A stretch of DNA of 64,000 nt. Source: Streptomyces dioscori. Its GTDB lineage: Bacteria; Actinomycetota; Actinomycetes; Streptomycetales; Streptomycetaceae. The notes below the pieces were generated by a model. It was not told the origin of the DNA, did no database searches, and worked only from the letters and a program-made list of their open reading frames with translations. The translations under genes were made by a program, and so were the position numbers. The stretch spans positions 17,694 through 81,693 of the forward strand of contig NZ_KZ679065.1 in assembly GCF_003024195.1 (NCBI RefSeq). Reading direction: 5' to 3'. Shown piece by piece: positions 1 through 8,496 of the stretch. The first letter of the stretch is position 1. Every line of letters begins with the position of its first letter.

Positions 1-48
1 TTGTGTACGTAACCCAGTAGGCAGAGAAGACGGAGAGCGCGGGCCCCC

Positions 49-885
49 ATGGTGCAGATCAAGACCCCCGAGCAGATCGCCAAGATGCGTGAGGCGGGCC
101 TGGTCGTCGCCGCCGTCCACAGCGCGACGCGGGAAGCCGCGGTACCCGGTGCCACGACCCGGGATCTCGACCAGGTCGCCCGCAAGGTGCTCGACGAGCA
201 CGGCGCGAAGTCGAACTTCCTGGGTTACGGGGGCTTCCCCGCCACGATCTGCACCTCGGTGAACGAGGTCGTCGTGCACGGCATCCCGACCGATGACGTC
301 GTCCTGAAGGACGGGGACATCATCTCGATCGACGCCGGCGCGATCATCGACGGCTGGCACGGGGACGCGGCGTTCACGGCCTTCGTGGGTTCCGGTCACG
401 CGCCGGAGCTCCTTGAGCTGTCCCGGGTGACCGAGGAGTCGATGTGGGCCGGGATCGCGGCGATGAAGCTGGGGAACCGGCTCGTCGACGTGTCCCGGGC
501 GATCGAGACGTACATCCGGCGTCAGCCGAAGCCGGGTGGCGGCAAGTACGGGATCGTCGAGGACTACGGCGGTCATGGCATCGGGACCGAGATGCACATG
601 GATCCCCATCTGCTGAACTACGTCGAGCGGCGGCGGGGGAAGGGGCCGAAGCTGGTGGCCGGGTTCTGCCTCGCCATCGAGCCGATGGTTTCGCTGGGGA
701 CGCCTCGGACGGAGGTGCTCGCGGATGACTGGACCGTCATCACCACGGACGGTACGTGGTCGTCCCACTGGGAGCATTCCGTTGCTCTGACGGATGAGGG
801 GCCGCTTGTTCTTACGTCTCCCGACGGGGGTAAGGCGAAGCTTGCGGAGTATGGGATTACTGCTGCGCCTGATCCCCTGGCGTAG
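49..885 (+). CDS. map: Type I methionine aminopeptidase
   Basis: This cytosolic metalloenzyme removes the initiator methionine from new proteins. The 278-residue product has the usual bacterial type I length. All five expected metal ligands are present: D95 in SIDAG, D106 in WHGDAA, H176 in GGHGIG, E211 in AIEPM and E242 in WEHSVAL. The ATG at 49 follows a modest GGAG about 13 bases upstream. In actinobacteria map lies between secY-adk and infA, which fits the infA gene downstream. The 48 bases before the start are too short to show whether adk precedes it. Identity is secure. Confidence 0.97.
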   Translation: MVQIKTPEQIAKMREAGLVVAAVHSATREAAVPGATTRDLDQVARKVLDEHGAKSNFLGYGGFPATICTSVNEVVVHGIPTDDVVLKDGDIISIDAGAIIDGWHGDAAFTAFVGSGHAPELLELSRVTEESMWAGIAAMKLGNRLVDVSRAIETYIRRQPKPGGGKYGIVEDYGGHGIGTEMHMDPHLLNYVERRRGKGPKLVAGFCLAIEPMVSLGTPRTEVLADDWTVITTDGTWSSHWEHSVALTDEGPLVLTSPDGGKAKLAEYGITAAPDPLA

Positions 886-939
886 GGCGCCCTCCGGGGA
901 GGGGGGTCCCCTTGGGGGGGGGCGGGTGCGGGTTCGGTG

Positions 940-1065
940 GGGGCTGGTCGCGCCGTTCCTCGCGCCCCTGAAGGGGCTGCGCCCCTCCGAGGGCAAAAGA
1001 TTGCGCCGTTCCCCGCGCCCCTAAAGGCAAAGGACTGCGGCGTTCCCCGCGCCCCTTGAAGGCGT
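940..1065 (+). repeat. Dispersed GC-rich repeat, 3 forward copies
   Basis: Three copies of the element with core GCGCCGTTCCCCGCGCCCCT lie between map and infA, the first with CT instead of CC in the middle. They are joined by short AAAGGC/AAAGA linkers. The gap from 886 to 1218 holds no credible gene. It consists of this block followed by the infA promoter region. Confidence 0.85.
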
Positions 1066-1107
1066 GTCCTGCTTAGGGATCTTCGTCGTGGGGCAGACTT
1101 TCTCGAT

Positions 1108-1136
1108 TCGTCTTTCCGGGGGCCCTGGCGTAGACT
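1108..1136 (+). promoter_or_regulatory. Possible infA promoter
   Basis: A good actinobacterial -10 hexamer, TAGACT, lies at 1131-1136. A poor -35 match, TTCGTC at 1108-1113, lies 17 bases upstream. Transcription would start about 75 bases before infA. The call rests mainly on the -10. Confidence 0.4.
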
Positions 1137-1218
1137 GACTCGTCGGCTCTCGTGCATCCGCATGTCTGCATGTGGTAAGCGCGGAGTCGATCAAGGTAGT
1201 CGATTCGAAGGGCGAAGC

Positions 1219-1440
1219 GTGGCCAAGAAGCAAGGTGCCATCGAGATCGAGGGCACTGTCGTCGAGTCTCTTCCGAACGCCATGTTCAAGGTTGAGCTCC
1301 AGAACGGCCACCAGGTTCTGGCACACATCAGCGGCAAGATGCGTATGCACTACATCCGCATCCTCCCTGACGACAGGGTCGTGGTGGAGTTGTCTCCGTA
1401 CGACCTGACGCGTGGCCGGATCGTCTACCGGTACAAGTAG
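1219..1440 (+). CDS. infA: Translation initiation factor IF-1
   Basis: IF-1 is a 73-residue OB-fold protein that binds the ribosomal A site during initiation with IF-2 and IF-3. The frame stays open upstream to 1162, but the family begins MAKKQGAIEIEG. That fits the GTG at 1219, which has GAAGGG six bases upstream. The sequence then runs GTVVESLPNAMF to GRIVYRYK with no gaps. rpmJ follows 57 bases downstream on the same strand. Confidence 0.97.
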   Translation: MAKKQGAIEIEGTVVESLPNAMFKVELQNGHQVLAHISGKMRMHYIRILPDDRVVVELSPYDLTRGRIVYRYK

Positions 1441-1452
1441 ATCTTGCCTGTG

Positions 1453-1468
1453 CCCCGCTTCCGCGGGG
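1453..1468 (+). other. Short GC hairpin between infA and rpmJ
   Basis: CCCCGC and GCGGGG form a six-base-pair stem around a TTCC loop. No T tract follows, so it is more likely an RNA processing or stability element than a full terminator. Confidence 0.4.
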
Positions 1469-1497
1469 TGGTGGCACTGACCCGGAGAACCTCACCA

Positions 1498-1611
1498 ATG
1501 AAGGTCAAGCCGAGCGTCAAGAAGATCTGCGACAAGTGCAGGGTGATCCGCCGTCACGGCCGGGTCATGGTCATCTGCGAAAACCCGCGCCACAAGCAGC
1601 GCCAGGGCTGA
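1498..1611 (+). CDS. rpmJ: 50S ribosomal protein L36, zinc-binding form
   Basis: This 37-residue protein is too short for most ORF callers. It reads MKVKPSVKKICDKC and ends RHKQRQG. C11, C14, C27 and H32 form the zinc ribbon, so this is the zinc-containing (C+) form of L36. Streptomycetes usually carry a second, zinc-free copy elsewhere that is induced by zinc starvation. CCCGGAG lies about ten bases before the ATG. It sits in its usual place between infA and rpsM. Confidence 0.96.
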   Translation: MKVKPSVKKICDKCRVIRRHGRVMVICENPRHKQRQG

Positions 1612-1827
1612 CGCACGACCGCACCTTCTGCACCCGCAGAACTTCGCGCGACGCACGAACATGTTCATACGCAGAGCCCGGATCCACTGTGCGCAGTGAT
1701 CCGACACCCCCGGTCGGAGGCCGGGGACCCGGTTCGTACCGAATCTTCGAGGTGTTCACCTCGGAAGACGACGGCGGGCGGGAGCCGGTTCTGTGGAAGA
1801 CCTCCGAACGACAACTGGAGCCATTGA

Positions 1828-2208
1828 ATGGCACGCGTTTCCGGTGTTGACATCCCGCGCGAAAAGCGCGTGGAGGTTGCCCTCACCTACGTGTTCGGCA
1901 TCGGCCGGACCCTCTCGCAGAAGACGCTGGCCGACACCGGCGTCAACCCCAACACCCGCGTCCGTGACCTCTCCGAGGAGGAGCTGGTCCGGATCCGCGA
2001 GTACGTGGACAACAACTTCAAGACCGAGGGTGACCTCCGCCGTGAGGTTCAGGCCGACATCCGCCGCAAGGTGGAGATCGGCTGCTACCAGGGTCTGCGC
2101 CACCGTCGTGGCCTGCCCGTCCACGGCCAGCGGACCAGCACGAACGCTCGTACCCGCAAGGGCCCGCGTCGCGCCATCGCCGGCAAGAAGAAGCCGGGCA
2201 AGAAGTAG
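1828..2208 (+). CDS. rpsM: 30S ribosomal protein S13
   Basis: S13 sits at the head of the small subunit and contacts the P-site tRNA and the large subunit. The 126-residue product has the typical start MARVSGVDIPREKR, the helix-two-turn-helix region, the GLRHRRGLPVHGQRT motif and a lysine-rich tail ending in KKKPGKK. The ATG has GGAG seven bases upstream. The 216-base gap from rpmJ may hold a promoter for the alpha operon, but no convincing hexamers were found. Confidence 0.97.
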   Translation: MARVSGVDIPREKRVEVALTYVFGIGRTLSQKTLADTGVNPNTRVRDLSEEELVRIREYVDNNFKTEGDLRREVQADIRRKVEIGCYQGLRHRRGLPVHGQRTSTNARTRKGPRRAIAGKKKPGKK

Positions 2209-2277
2209 TCCTCAGCGGACAACGCTTCATCAGCGGTCTTCGCTGTAGGACCGACCACCTCCCCGTAGGAGTTATAG

Positions 2278-2682
2278 ATGCCCCCCAAGGGTCGTCAGGG
2301 CGCTGCCAAGAAGGTGCGCCGCAAGGAAAAGAAGAACGTCGCTCATGGGCACGCCCACATCAAGAGCACGTTCAACAACACCATCGTCTCGATCACGGAC
2401 CCCTCGGGCAACGTGATCTCCTGGGCCTCCGCCGGCCACGTCGGCTTCAAGGGCTCGCGCAAGTCCACCCCCTTCGCCGCGCAGATGGCCGCCGAGTCGG
2501 CCGCCCGTCGCGCGCAGGAGCACGGCATGCGCAAGGTCGACGTCTTCGTCAAGGGTCCGGGTTCCGGTCGTGAGACCGCCATCCGTTCGCTGCAGGCGAC
2601 CGGCCTTGAGGTCGGCTCGATCCAGGACGTGACGCCCACGCCGCACAACGGCTGCCGTCCGCCCAAGCGCCGTCGCGTCTGA
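2278..2682 (+). CDS. rpsK: 30S ribosomal protein S11
   Basis: S11 lines the mRNA exit cleft of the small subunit platform. The 134-residue product begins MPPKGRQGAAKKVRRKEKKN and contains AHGHAHIKSTFNNT. It ends with the conserved PTPHNGCRPPKRRRV. AGGAG lies seven bases before the ATG. In many bacteria rpsD follows here, but this locus goes straight to rpoA, as in other streptomycetes where rpsD lies elsewhere. Confidence 0.97.
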   Translation: MPPKGRQGAAKKVRRKEKKNVAHGHAHIKSTFNNTIVSITDPSGNVISWASAGHVGFKGSRKSTPFAAQMAAESAARRAQEHGMRKVDVFVKGPGSGRETAIRSLQATGLEVGSIQDVTPTPHNGCRPPKRRRV

Positions 2683-2712
2683 CGCACGGTTGTCTTAGTT
2701 TTTCCTGGGTTC

Positions 2713-2744
2713 GGGCGGTACGGCTCTTCGGAGGCGTGCCGCCC
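2713..2744 (+). other. Hairpin between rpsK and rpoA
   Basis: GGGCGGTACG and CGTGCCGCCC form a ten-base-pair stem with one G-U pair around a 12-base loop. There is no T tract. It could reduce read-through or set the rpoA mRNA end in the operon. The function is inferred. Confidence 0.45.
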
Positions 2745-2802
2745 GTACCCTTGAAGCACTCAAGGGCATCAAATAGTGGGTGCCCATGACTGAAGGATCA
2801 CC

Positions 2803-3825
2803 ATGCTTATTGCTCAGCGTCCGTCGCTGACCGAAGAGGTCGTCGACGAATTCCGCTCCCGGTTCGTGATCGAGCCGCTGGAGCCGGGCTTCGGCTACAC
2901 CCTCGGCAACTCCCTCCGTCGTACGCTCCTCTCCTCGATCCCCGGTGCCGCTGTCACCAGCATCCGGATCGACGGCGTCCTGCACGAGTTCACCACCGTG
3001 CCGGGTGTCAAGGAGGACGTCACCGACCTCATCCTCAACATCAAGCAGCTGGTCGTCTCCAGCGAGCACGACGAGCCCGTCGTGATGTACCTGCGCAAGC
3101 AGGGTCCCGGCCTCGTCACCGCCGCTGACATCGCCCCGCCCGCCGGTGTCGAGGTGCACAACCCCGACCTCGTCCTCGCCACGCTCAACGGCAAGGGCAA
3201 GCTGGAGATGGAGCTGACCGTCGAGCGCGGTCGCGGTTACGTCTCCGCCGTGCAGAACAAGCAGGTCGGTCAGGAGATCGGGCGCATCCCGGTCGACTCG
3301 ATCTACTCGCCGGTTCTCAAGGTCACGTACAAGGTCGAGGCGACTCGTGTCGAGCAGCGCACCGACTTCGACAAGCTGATCGTCGACGTCGAGACCAAGC
3401 AGGCCATGCGTCCCCGTGACGCCATGGCGTCGGCCGGTAAGACCCTGGTCGAGCTGTTCGGTCTGGCGCGCGAGCTCAACATCGACGCCGAGGGCATCGA
3501 CATGGGTCCGTCCCCGACGGACGCCGCTCTCGCCGCTGATCTCGCCCTGCCGATCGAGGAGCTTGAGCTCACCGTTCGGTCGTACAACTGCCTCAAGCGT
3601 GAGGGCATCCACTCCGTGGGTGAGCTCGTCGCCCGTTCCGAGGCGGACCTGCTCGACATCCGCAACTTCGGTGCGAAGTCCATCGACGAGGTCAAGGCCA
3701 AGCTCGCGGGCATGGGTCTCGCGCTCAAGGACTCGCCTCCCGGGTTCGACCCCACCGCTGCGGCTGACGCCTTCGGCGCGGACGACGACGCGGACGCCGG
3801 GTTCGTCGAGACCGAGCAGTACTGA
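2803..3825 (+). CDS. rpoA: RNA polymerase alpha subunit
   Basis: Alpha dimerises to nucleate RNA polymerase assembly and contacts promoter DNA and activators. The 340-residue product has an N-terminal assembly domain (about 1-230, with EPLEPGFGYTLGNSLRR) and a linker. The C-terminal DNA-binding domain (about 245-310) contains LTVRSYNCLKREGI and FGAKSIDEVKAKL. It ends in an acidic tail. AAGGA lies six bases before the ATG. A dispersed repeat, rather than a terminator, separates it from rplQ. Confidence 0.98.
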   Translation: MLIAQRPSLTEEVVDEFRSRFVIEPLEPGFGYTLGNSLRRTLLSSIPGAAVTSIRIDGVLHEFTTVPGVKEDVTDLILNIKQLVVSSEHDEPVVMYLRKQGPGLVTAADIAPPAGVEVHNPDLVLATLNGKGKLEMELTVERGRGYVSAVQNKQVGQEIGRIPVDSIYSPVLKVTYKVEATRVEQRTDFDKLIVDVETKQAMRPRDAMASAGKTLVELFGLARELNIDAEGIDMGPSPTDAALAADLALPIEELELTVRSYNCLKREGIHSVGELVARSEADLLDIRNFGAKSIDEVKAKLAGMGLALKDSPPGFDPTAAADAFGADDDADAGFVETEQY

Positions 3826-3864
3826 GCCGCTCCGCGAGGAGGGTTCTTCGACTGCGGGTCCGTC

Positions 3865-3900
3865 GTGGCTGGTCGCGCAGTTCCCCGCGCCCCTAAAGGC
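3865..3900 (+). repeat. Dispersed GC-rich repeat, one forward copy
   Basis: One full copy, GTGGCTGGTC followed by GCGCAGTTCCCCGCGCCCCT and TAAAGGC, lies between rpoA and rplQ. It is inside an essential ribosomal operon, so it must allow enough read-through or rplQ must have its own promoter in the next 130 bases. Confidence 0.9.
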
Positions 3901-4029
3901 GAAAAGCCCTGGGGCGCGGGTCCTCCGGTCATCTTGAGAAAGGTGGCCGGATCTTCGACAGGCGATCGCCTGCTCGGACACTGACCTCGGTACCTGGTAC
4001 GGCCGGGGCAGACATCAAGGAGAAACACC

Positions 4030-4560
4030 ATGCCGAAGCCCACCAAGGGTGCCCGTATGGGCGGCAGTGCCGCGCACGAGAAGCTGCTTCTCGCGAACCT
4101 CGCGAAGTCGCTCTTCGAGCACGGCAAGATCACGACCACCGAGGCGAAGGCCCGCCGTCTGCGGCCGTACGCCGAGCGTCTGGTCACCAAGGCGAAGAAG
4201 GGCGACCTTCACAACCGCCGTCAGGTGCTGTCGGTCATCACGGACAAGAGCATCGTGCACACGCTCTTCACCGAGATCGGCCCGCGTTACGAGAACCGTC
4301 CGGGTGGCTACACCCGTATCACCAAGATCGGTAACCGTCGTGGCGACAACGCGCCCATGGCTGTCATCGAGCTGGTGGAGGCCCTGACCGTGGCCCAGCA
4401 GGCCACCGGTGAGGCCGAGGCGGCGACGAAGCGCTCCGCCAAGGACGCCGAGGTCGAGACCAAGACCGAGGAGACTCAGGTCGAGGACGCCAAGGTCGAG
4501 GACGCCAAGGTCGACACGACCAAGGGCGACGAGGCTGCCGAGGAGTCCAAGGACGCGTAA
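4030..4560 (+). CDS. rplQ: 50S ribosomal protein L17 with acidic tail
   Basis: L17 binds near the exit tunnel of the large subunit. Residues 1 to about 120 are the conserved domain, beginning MPKPTKGARMGGSAAHEKLL. The remaining 55 or so residues are a Lys/Glu/Asp/Thr tail containing a duplicated pentapeptide (VEDAK twice, from a 15-bp DNA repeat). Many bacterial L17 proteins are near 120 residues, so this is the long actinobacterial form. AAGGAG lies seven bases before the ATG. Confidence 0.97.
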   Translation: MPKPTKGARMGGSAAHEKLLLANLAKSLFEHGKITTTEAKARRLRPYAERLVTKAKKGDLHNRRQVLSVITDKSIVHTLFTEIGPRYENRPGGYTRITKIGNRRGDNAPMAVIELVEALTVAQQATGEAEAATKRSAKDAEVETKTEETQVEDAKVEDAKVDTTKGDEAAEESKDA

Positions 4561-4602
4561 GCGTCTGCCGGGGGACTGTGCACGGGCGGCTGTAGCGCCG
4601 TC

Positions 4603-4632
4603 GTGGCTGGTCGCGCAGTTCCCCGCGCCCCT
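4603..4632 (+). repeat. Dispersed GC-rich repeat, one forward copy
   Basis: A single copy beginning GTGGCTGGTC lies directly after rplQ and just upstream of the terminator at 4651. Confidence 0.88.
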
Positions 4633-4650
4633 TCGGGGGCTTGCTTGAGT

Positions 4651-4677
4651 GGGCCCGTTCCTTTTTGGAGCGGGCCC
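4651..4677 (+). terminator. Terminator after rplQ
   Basis: GGGCCCGTTCC pairs with GGAGCGGGCCC (11 pairs, one G-U) around a TTTTT loop. GCTTTCGTG follows. This is the best terminator at the end of the ribosomal superoperon. truA starts 28 bases downstream, so it may depend on read-through or a local promoter. Confidence 0.75.
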
Positions 4678-4705
4678 GCTTTCGTGTTCCTGAGAGGATT
4701 TCTGG

Positions 4706-5563
4706 GTGAGTGACGAAGTAGCGGCCGGTCATGTGCGGGTCCGGATGGACGTCTCGTACGACGGGAGCGAGTTCTCCGGGTGGGCCAAGCAGGCCAGTGG
4801 CCGCAGGACCGTGCAGGGGGAGATCGAGGAGGCCCTGCGGACCGTCACGCGGTCGGGCGGCACGAACTACGACCTGACCGTGGCCGGGCGGACCGATGCG
4901 GGCGTGCATGCCCGGGGGCAGGTGGCGCACGTCGATCTGCCCGAGGAGCTGTGGGCCGAGCACCGGGAGAAGCTGCTCAAGCGGATGGCCGGACGGCTGC
5001 CCAAGGATGTGCGGGTGTGGGCGCTGGCCGAGGCGCCGAGCGGGTTCAACGCGCGGTTCTCGGCGATGTGGCGGCGGTACGCGTATCGCGTCACCGACAA
5101 CCCCGGCGGGGTCGACCCGCTGCTGCGCGGCCACGTCCTGTGGCACGACTGGCCGCTCGACGTCGACGCCATGAACGAGGCGGCCCGCGGGCTGCTCGGC
5201 GAGTACGACTTCGCCGCCTACTGCAAGAAGCGGGAGGGCGCGACGACCATCCGTACGCTCCAGGAGCTGCGGCTCGAACGGGGGAACGACGGTGTGATCA
5301 CCGCCACCGTGCGGGCCGACGCCTTCTGCCACAACATGGTGCGGTCGCTGATCGGGGCACTGCTCTTCGTGGGGGACGGGCACCGCGGGGCCGACTGGCC
5401 GGCGAAGGTGCTGGCCGCTGGAGTGCGGGACTCCGCCGTGCATGTGGTGCGGCCGCACGGGCTGACCCTGGAGGAGGTCGGTTATCCGGCCGACGAACTG
5501 CTGGCCGCGCGGAACAAGGAGGCGCGGAACAAGCGGACTCTGCCGGGAGCCGGGTGCTGCTGA
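4706..5563 (+). CDS. truA: tRNA pseudouridine(38-40) synthase TruA
   Basis: TruA converts uridines 38, 39 and 40 of the tRNA anticodon arm to pseudouridine. The 285-residue product starts at a GTG and has the catalytic aspartate D64 in AGRTDAGVHA. The substrate motifs RYAYRVTDNP and AFCHNMVRSL are also present. AGAGGA lies about nine bases upstream of the GTG. The position after rplQ is conserved. The C-terminus ends in an Arg/Asn/Lys-rich tail and two cysteines. Confidence 0.96.
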   Translation: MSDEVAAGHVRVRMDVSYDGSEFSGWAKQASGRRTVQGEIEEALRTVTRSGGTNYDLTVAGRTDAGVHARGQVAHVDLPEELWAEHREKLLKRMAGRLPKDVRVWALAEAPSGFNARFSAMWRRYAYRVTDNPGGVDPLLRGHVLWHDWPLDVDAMNEAARGLLGEYDFAAYCKKREGATTIRTLQELRLERGNDGVITATVRADAFCHNMVRSLIGALLFVGDGHRGADWPAKVLAAGVRDSAVHVVRPHGLTLEEVGYPADELLAARNKEARNKRTLPGAGCC

Positions 5564-5690
5564 GCACCGTAGGGCGTTGCTGAGAGGCCCCGCCTCCGGC
5601 TCGGCCCTGCCCCGCCTCCGCCCTCGTTCCCGCCGTCGCAAAACACCCCTTATGGGCCACGGGGAAATCCAGCCGTAACGCAGATCTTGG

Positions 5691-5713
5691 CGCCTTATAT
5701 CGGACGTAAGGCG
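5691..5713. promoter_or_regulatory. Inverted repeat upstream of the polysaccharide operon
   Basis: CGCCTTA and TAAGGCG form a perfect seven-base inverted repeat separated by nine bases. It lies about 30 bases upstream of the proposed -35 for the gene at 5861. That spacing would suit a dimeric regulator. No regulator gene lies in the operon. Confidence 0.4.
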
Positions 5714-5743
5714 TCATGTCTGACTTACTTGCTCACGCGAATC

Positions 5744-5772
5744 TTACGAACCTCTTGAAACTCGGTTATAGT
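5744..5772 (+). promoter_or_regulatory. Possible promoter of the polysaccharide operon
   Basis: TTACGA (5744-5749) and TATAGT (5767-5772) are separated by 17 bases and resemble a main-sigma promoter. A transcript starting near 5779 would have a leader of about 80 bases. The region 5564-5860 holds no gene. Confidence 0.5.
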
Positions 5773-5860
5773 TTCGCGGCCCGGCCTGTTGTTCGAATGG
5801 GGTGGCCGGGCAAGGGGCGGGGATCATCGGGCTTCTGCATGCCCGGGGGTGGGTTTTTTC

Positions 5861-7471
5861 ATGACATCAGTAGGTCCTGTGCGGACCGGGGGGCGGCGCA
5901 GCACGCGCCAGACCGGGAGACGGAGGGCTGGGCGCGGCGGCCAGGCATCGCTCGGGCTGCTGCCTCTGCCGCCGACGGAGAAGGAGAAGTACTCCTACGC
6001 CAGACGGCATCTGTGGATCCTGACGATCAGCTCGCTGATCAGCTTCTGCTGTCTGATCATGAGCCAGTTCAAGCTCGCGCAGTCGACTCCCGTGCTGTGG
6101 ATCTACACACCGCTCCTCGTCTTCACGGTGATCTACTACCTGATCTCGCTGCGGGTAAACGGATTCACCCGGGACTTCGACATCAAGCACCACCGGGCCC
6201 TCGTGGCGAACTGGCGGCCCGCGACCTATCCGTCGGTGGACGTCTTCCTGCCGGTGTGCGGCGAGCCCATCGAGGTCCTGCACAACACCTGGACCCATGT
6301 GCGGGCGATGGCCGACCGCTATCCCGGCGTCTGCGTGCCCTTCGTGCTCGACGACGGCGCGAGTGCCGACCTTGAGGCGATGGCCCACGACTTCGGGTTC
6401 CGTTACGGGACCCGGGAGAACCGCGGCTGGTTCAAGAAGGCCGGCAACATGCACTTCGGCTTCGAGCAGTCGGACGGGGAGTTCATCCTCATCCTCGACG
6501 CCGACTTCACGCCGCGCGCGGACCTGCTCGAAGAGATGCTGCCGTACATGGACGAGAGCCCGAAGACCGGGATCGTCCAGTCGCCGCAGTACTTCCGTGT
6601 CCTCGACTCGCAGAACTGGATCGAGCGCGGCGCGGGCGCGGTGCAGGAGCTGTTCTACCGCTCCGTGCAGGTCTCCCGGCAGGGCAGCGACGGCGCGATC
6701 TGCGTCGGCTCGTGCGCCATCTACCGGCGGGCGGCGCTGAACGACAACGGCGGTACGACGCTGATCGAGCACTCCGAGGACGTCCACACGGGCTTCGACC
6801 TGCGCGGCCTCGGCTGGGACCTGCGGTACATCCCCGTCGCCGTGTCCACGGGTGTGTGCCCGGACAGCGCGGGCGCCTTCTTCAACCAGCAGTACCGCTG
6901 GTGCTCGGGGTCGATGAGCCTCATGGGCAGCCGGAAGTTCTGGCAGCGGAAGATCAAGTTCTCCAGCCGGCTCTGCTACATGTCGGGCTTCTTCTACTAC
7001 ATCCACACGGCGCTCTTCACGTTCGCGGCGCCCGTGATCCCCGTCGTACTGCTGCTGATGATGCCGGACAAGCTCAAGGTCGAGCATCTGCTCCTGGTGC
7101 TGCCGAGCATCCTCTACACCACGATCATCTTCCCGATGTGGCACAAGGCCCCCTACCGCCTGGAGGCGTGGGCGGCCCGCATGATGTACGGCTGGGCACA
7201 CTTCTTCGCGATCTACGACATCCTGCGCAAGAACCGTATGGGCTGGCAGCCCACCGGATCCGCCGGCGCGAAGAAGAACAAGACCCGCCGCTTCTGGATC
7301 GGCATGTGGGTCTGGGGCGGCGGAACCGCCCTGATCTGGGTGGGCGCCGCGGTGTGGCGGCTGTTCACGATGAACGCCCCCGACTTCGCCCTCATCCTTT
7401 CCACCGGACTCTTCTACGCCCTCGTCGTGGGACGTGTCCTGGTGCAGCCCCGAGCGGAGAGCGCCGTCTGA
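5861..7471 (+). CDS. Processive GT2 synthase, cellulose-synthase-like
   Basis: This is an inner-membrane polysaccharide synthase that should polymerise a sugar nucleotide and extrude the chain. The 536-residue product has two N-terminal membrane segments (about 49-67 and 78-98) and a cytosolic GT2 domain (about 120-360). The full processive signature is present: D164-D165 in VLDDG, D213/D215 in LDADF, E306-D307 in HSEDVHTG, and Q343-R346-W347 in QQYRW. Several membrane segments follow. There is no PilZ domain. The ATG at 5861 is preferred over the upstream start at 5789 because GGGGGTGGG lies just before it. The product could be cellulose, a mannan or another beta-glycan; the sequence does not decide. 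Confidence 0.85.
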   Translation: MTSVGPVRTGGRRSTRQTGRRRAGRGGQASLGLLPLPPTEKEKYSYARRHLWILTISSLISFCCLIMSQFKLAQSTPVLWIYTPLLVFTVIYYLISLRVNGFTRDFDIKHHRALVANWRPATYPSVDVFLPVCGEPIEVLHNTWTHVRAMADRYPGVCVPFVLDDGASADLEAMAHDFGFRYGTRENRGWFKKAGNMHFGFEQSDGEFILILDADFTPRADLLEEMLPYMDESPKTGIVQSPQYFRVLDSQNWIERGAGAVQELFYRSVQVSRQGSDGAICVGSCAIYRRAALNDNGGTTLIEHSEDVHTGFDLRGLGWDLRYIPVAVSTGVCPDSAGAFFNQQYRWCSGSMSLMGSRKFWQRKIKFSSRLCYMSGFFYYIHTALFTFAAPVIPVVLLLMMPDKLKVEHLLLVLPSILYTTIIFPMWHKAPYRLEAWAARMMYGWAHFFAIYDILRKNRMGWQPTGSAGAKKNKTRRFWIGMWVWGGGTALIWVGAAVWRLFTMNAPDFALILSTGLFYALVVGRVLVQPRAESAV

Positions 7472-8496
7472 TGCTGCTGACACGTGCACGTACCACCGTG
7501 GCCGGCTGCGCGCTGGCCCTGTCCGCGCTGCTCACGCTGAGCGGCTGCTCCCTGCTGGACGACTCCGGCACGTCGGCCTCGTCCGAGGGCGGCGGCTCCG
7601 CGGGCTCGGGCGAGGGCGCCCAGGGCACGGACGCCGACATCCCCTATGACGTGACGCCGCTGCTCAAGCCCGACAAGAAGTACTTCGGCGCGGCCGTCGA
7701 CGGGGCCCCGAACTCGATGAAGGGCGTCGACACCTACACCGCGATGACCGGCAAGCAGCCGAACCTCATCGAGTACTACGCGGCCTGGGGCGACGGCTTC
7801 GACGCCCAGGGCGTGCGCAACGCCTGGGCCGAGGGCGCGCTGACCCTGGTCTCGTGGGAGCCGTTCGACGTCACGCTGGCCGATATCGCGGCCGGTGAGA
7901 AGGACGCGTACCTCAAGAAGTACGCGGCCTCGGTGCGCAAGCTGAACCTGCCCGTCGTGATCTCCTTCGCCGACGAGATGAACGGCCACTGGGAGAGGTG
8001 GGGCACCAAGAACGTCACGCCCAAGCAGTACGTGGCCGCGTGGAAGCACATCCACGACACGTTCACGGACGCCGGCGCCTCCAACGTCATCTGGGCCTGG
8101 TCGCCCAACATCGTCAACCCGGTCAAGAGCGTCGAGCTGGAGCCGTACTACCCGGGCGACGGCTATGTCGACTGGGTGGGCGTGATCGGCTACTTCACGC
8201 TCGAAGAGGACAACGCCTACCAGAGCGTCTTCGGGCCGACCCTGGACGAGATCCGGACCTTCACGAAGAAGCCGACGCTGATCCTGGAGACGGCCGCCGA
8301 GCCGGGCGAGCGCCGCCGGGCCGACGTCCGGAACCTGTTCGCCGGGGTCGAGGCGGACGACGACATGCTCGGGTTCGTGTGGTTCGACCACAAGAAGCGC
8401 GCCGACTGGCGGCTGAAGGTCAGCCCGCTGGCCCTCAAGGAGTTCAAGCGACTGGCCGCCGGCGGTTCGTTCGGCTTCGACGTTCGGAAGCCGTGA
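7471..8496 (+). CDS. GH26-like glycoside hydrolase lipoprotein
   Basis: This is probably an exported, lipid-anchored glycanase that trims or releases the polymer made by the gene upstream, as BcsZ does in cellulose operons. The 341-residue product has a signal peptide with lipobox LSGC (C26) and a Ser/Gly linker to about 55. The catalytic domain resembles GH26. E169 in ADEMNGHWERW fits the acid/base, and E273 in LILETAAE fits the nucleophile. WAWSPN is also typical. Its ATG overlaps the previous stop by one base, so the two are translationally coupled. GH26 contains mostly beta-mannanases, but substrate cannot be assigned from this alone. Confidence 0.75.
   Translation: MLLTRARTTVAGCALALSALLTLSGCSLLDDSGTSASSEGGGSAGSGEGAQGTDADIPYDVTPLLKPDKKYFGAAVDGAPNSMKGVDTYTAMTGKQPNLIEYYAAWGDGFDAQGVRNAWAEGALTLVSWEPFDVTLADIAAGEKDAYLKKYAASVRKLNLPVVISFADEMNGHWERWGTKNVTPKQYVAAWKHIHDTFTDAGASNVIWAWSPNIVNPVKSVELEPYYPGDGYVDWVGVIGYFTLEEDNAYQSVFGPTLDEIRTFTKKPTLILETAAEPGERRRADVRNLFAGVEADDDMLGFVWFDHKKRADWRLKVSPLALKEFKRLAAGGSFGFDVRKP

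Noticed and set aside
1162..1218. N-terminal extension of IF-1
   Set aside because: IF-1 is strongly conserved at 73 residues, and GTG 1219 has a good ribosome binding site.
2695..3981. 428-codon frame antisense to rpoA
   Set aside because: It is a frame shadow of rpoA, with low-complexity Arg/Val/Asp sequence and no start signal.
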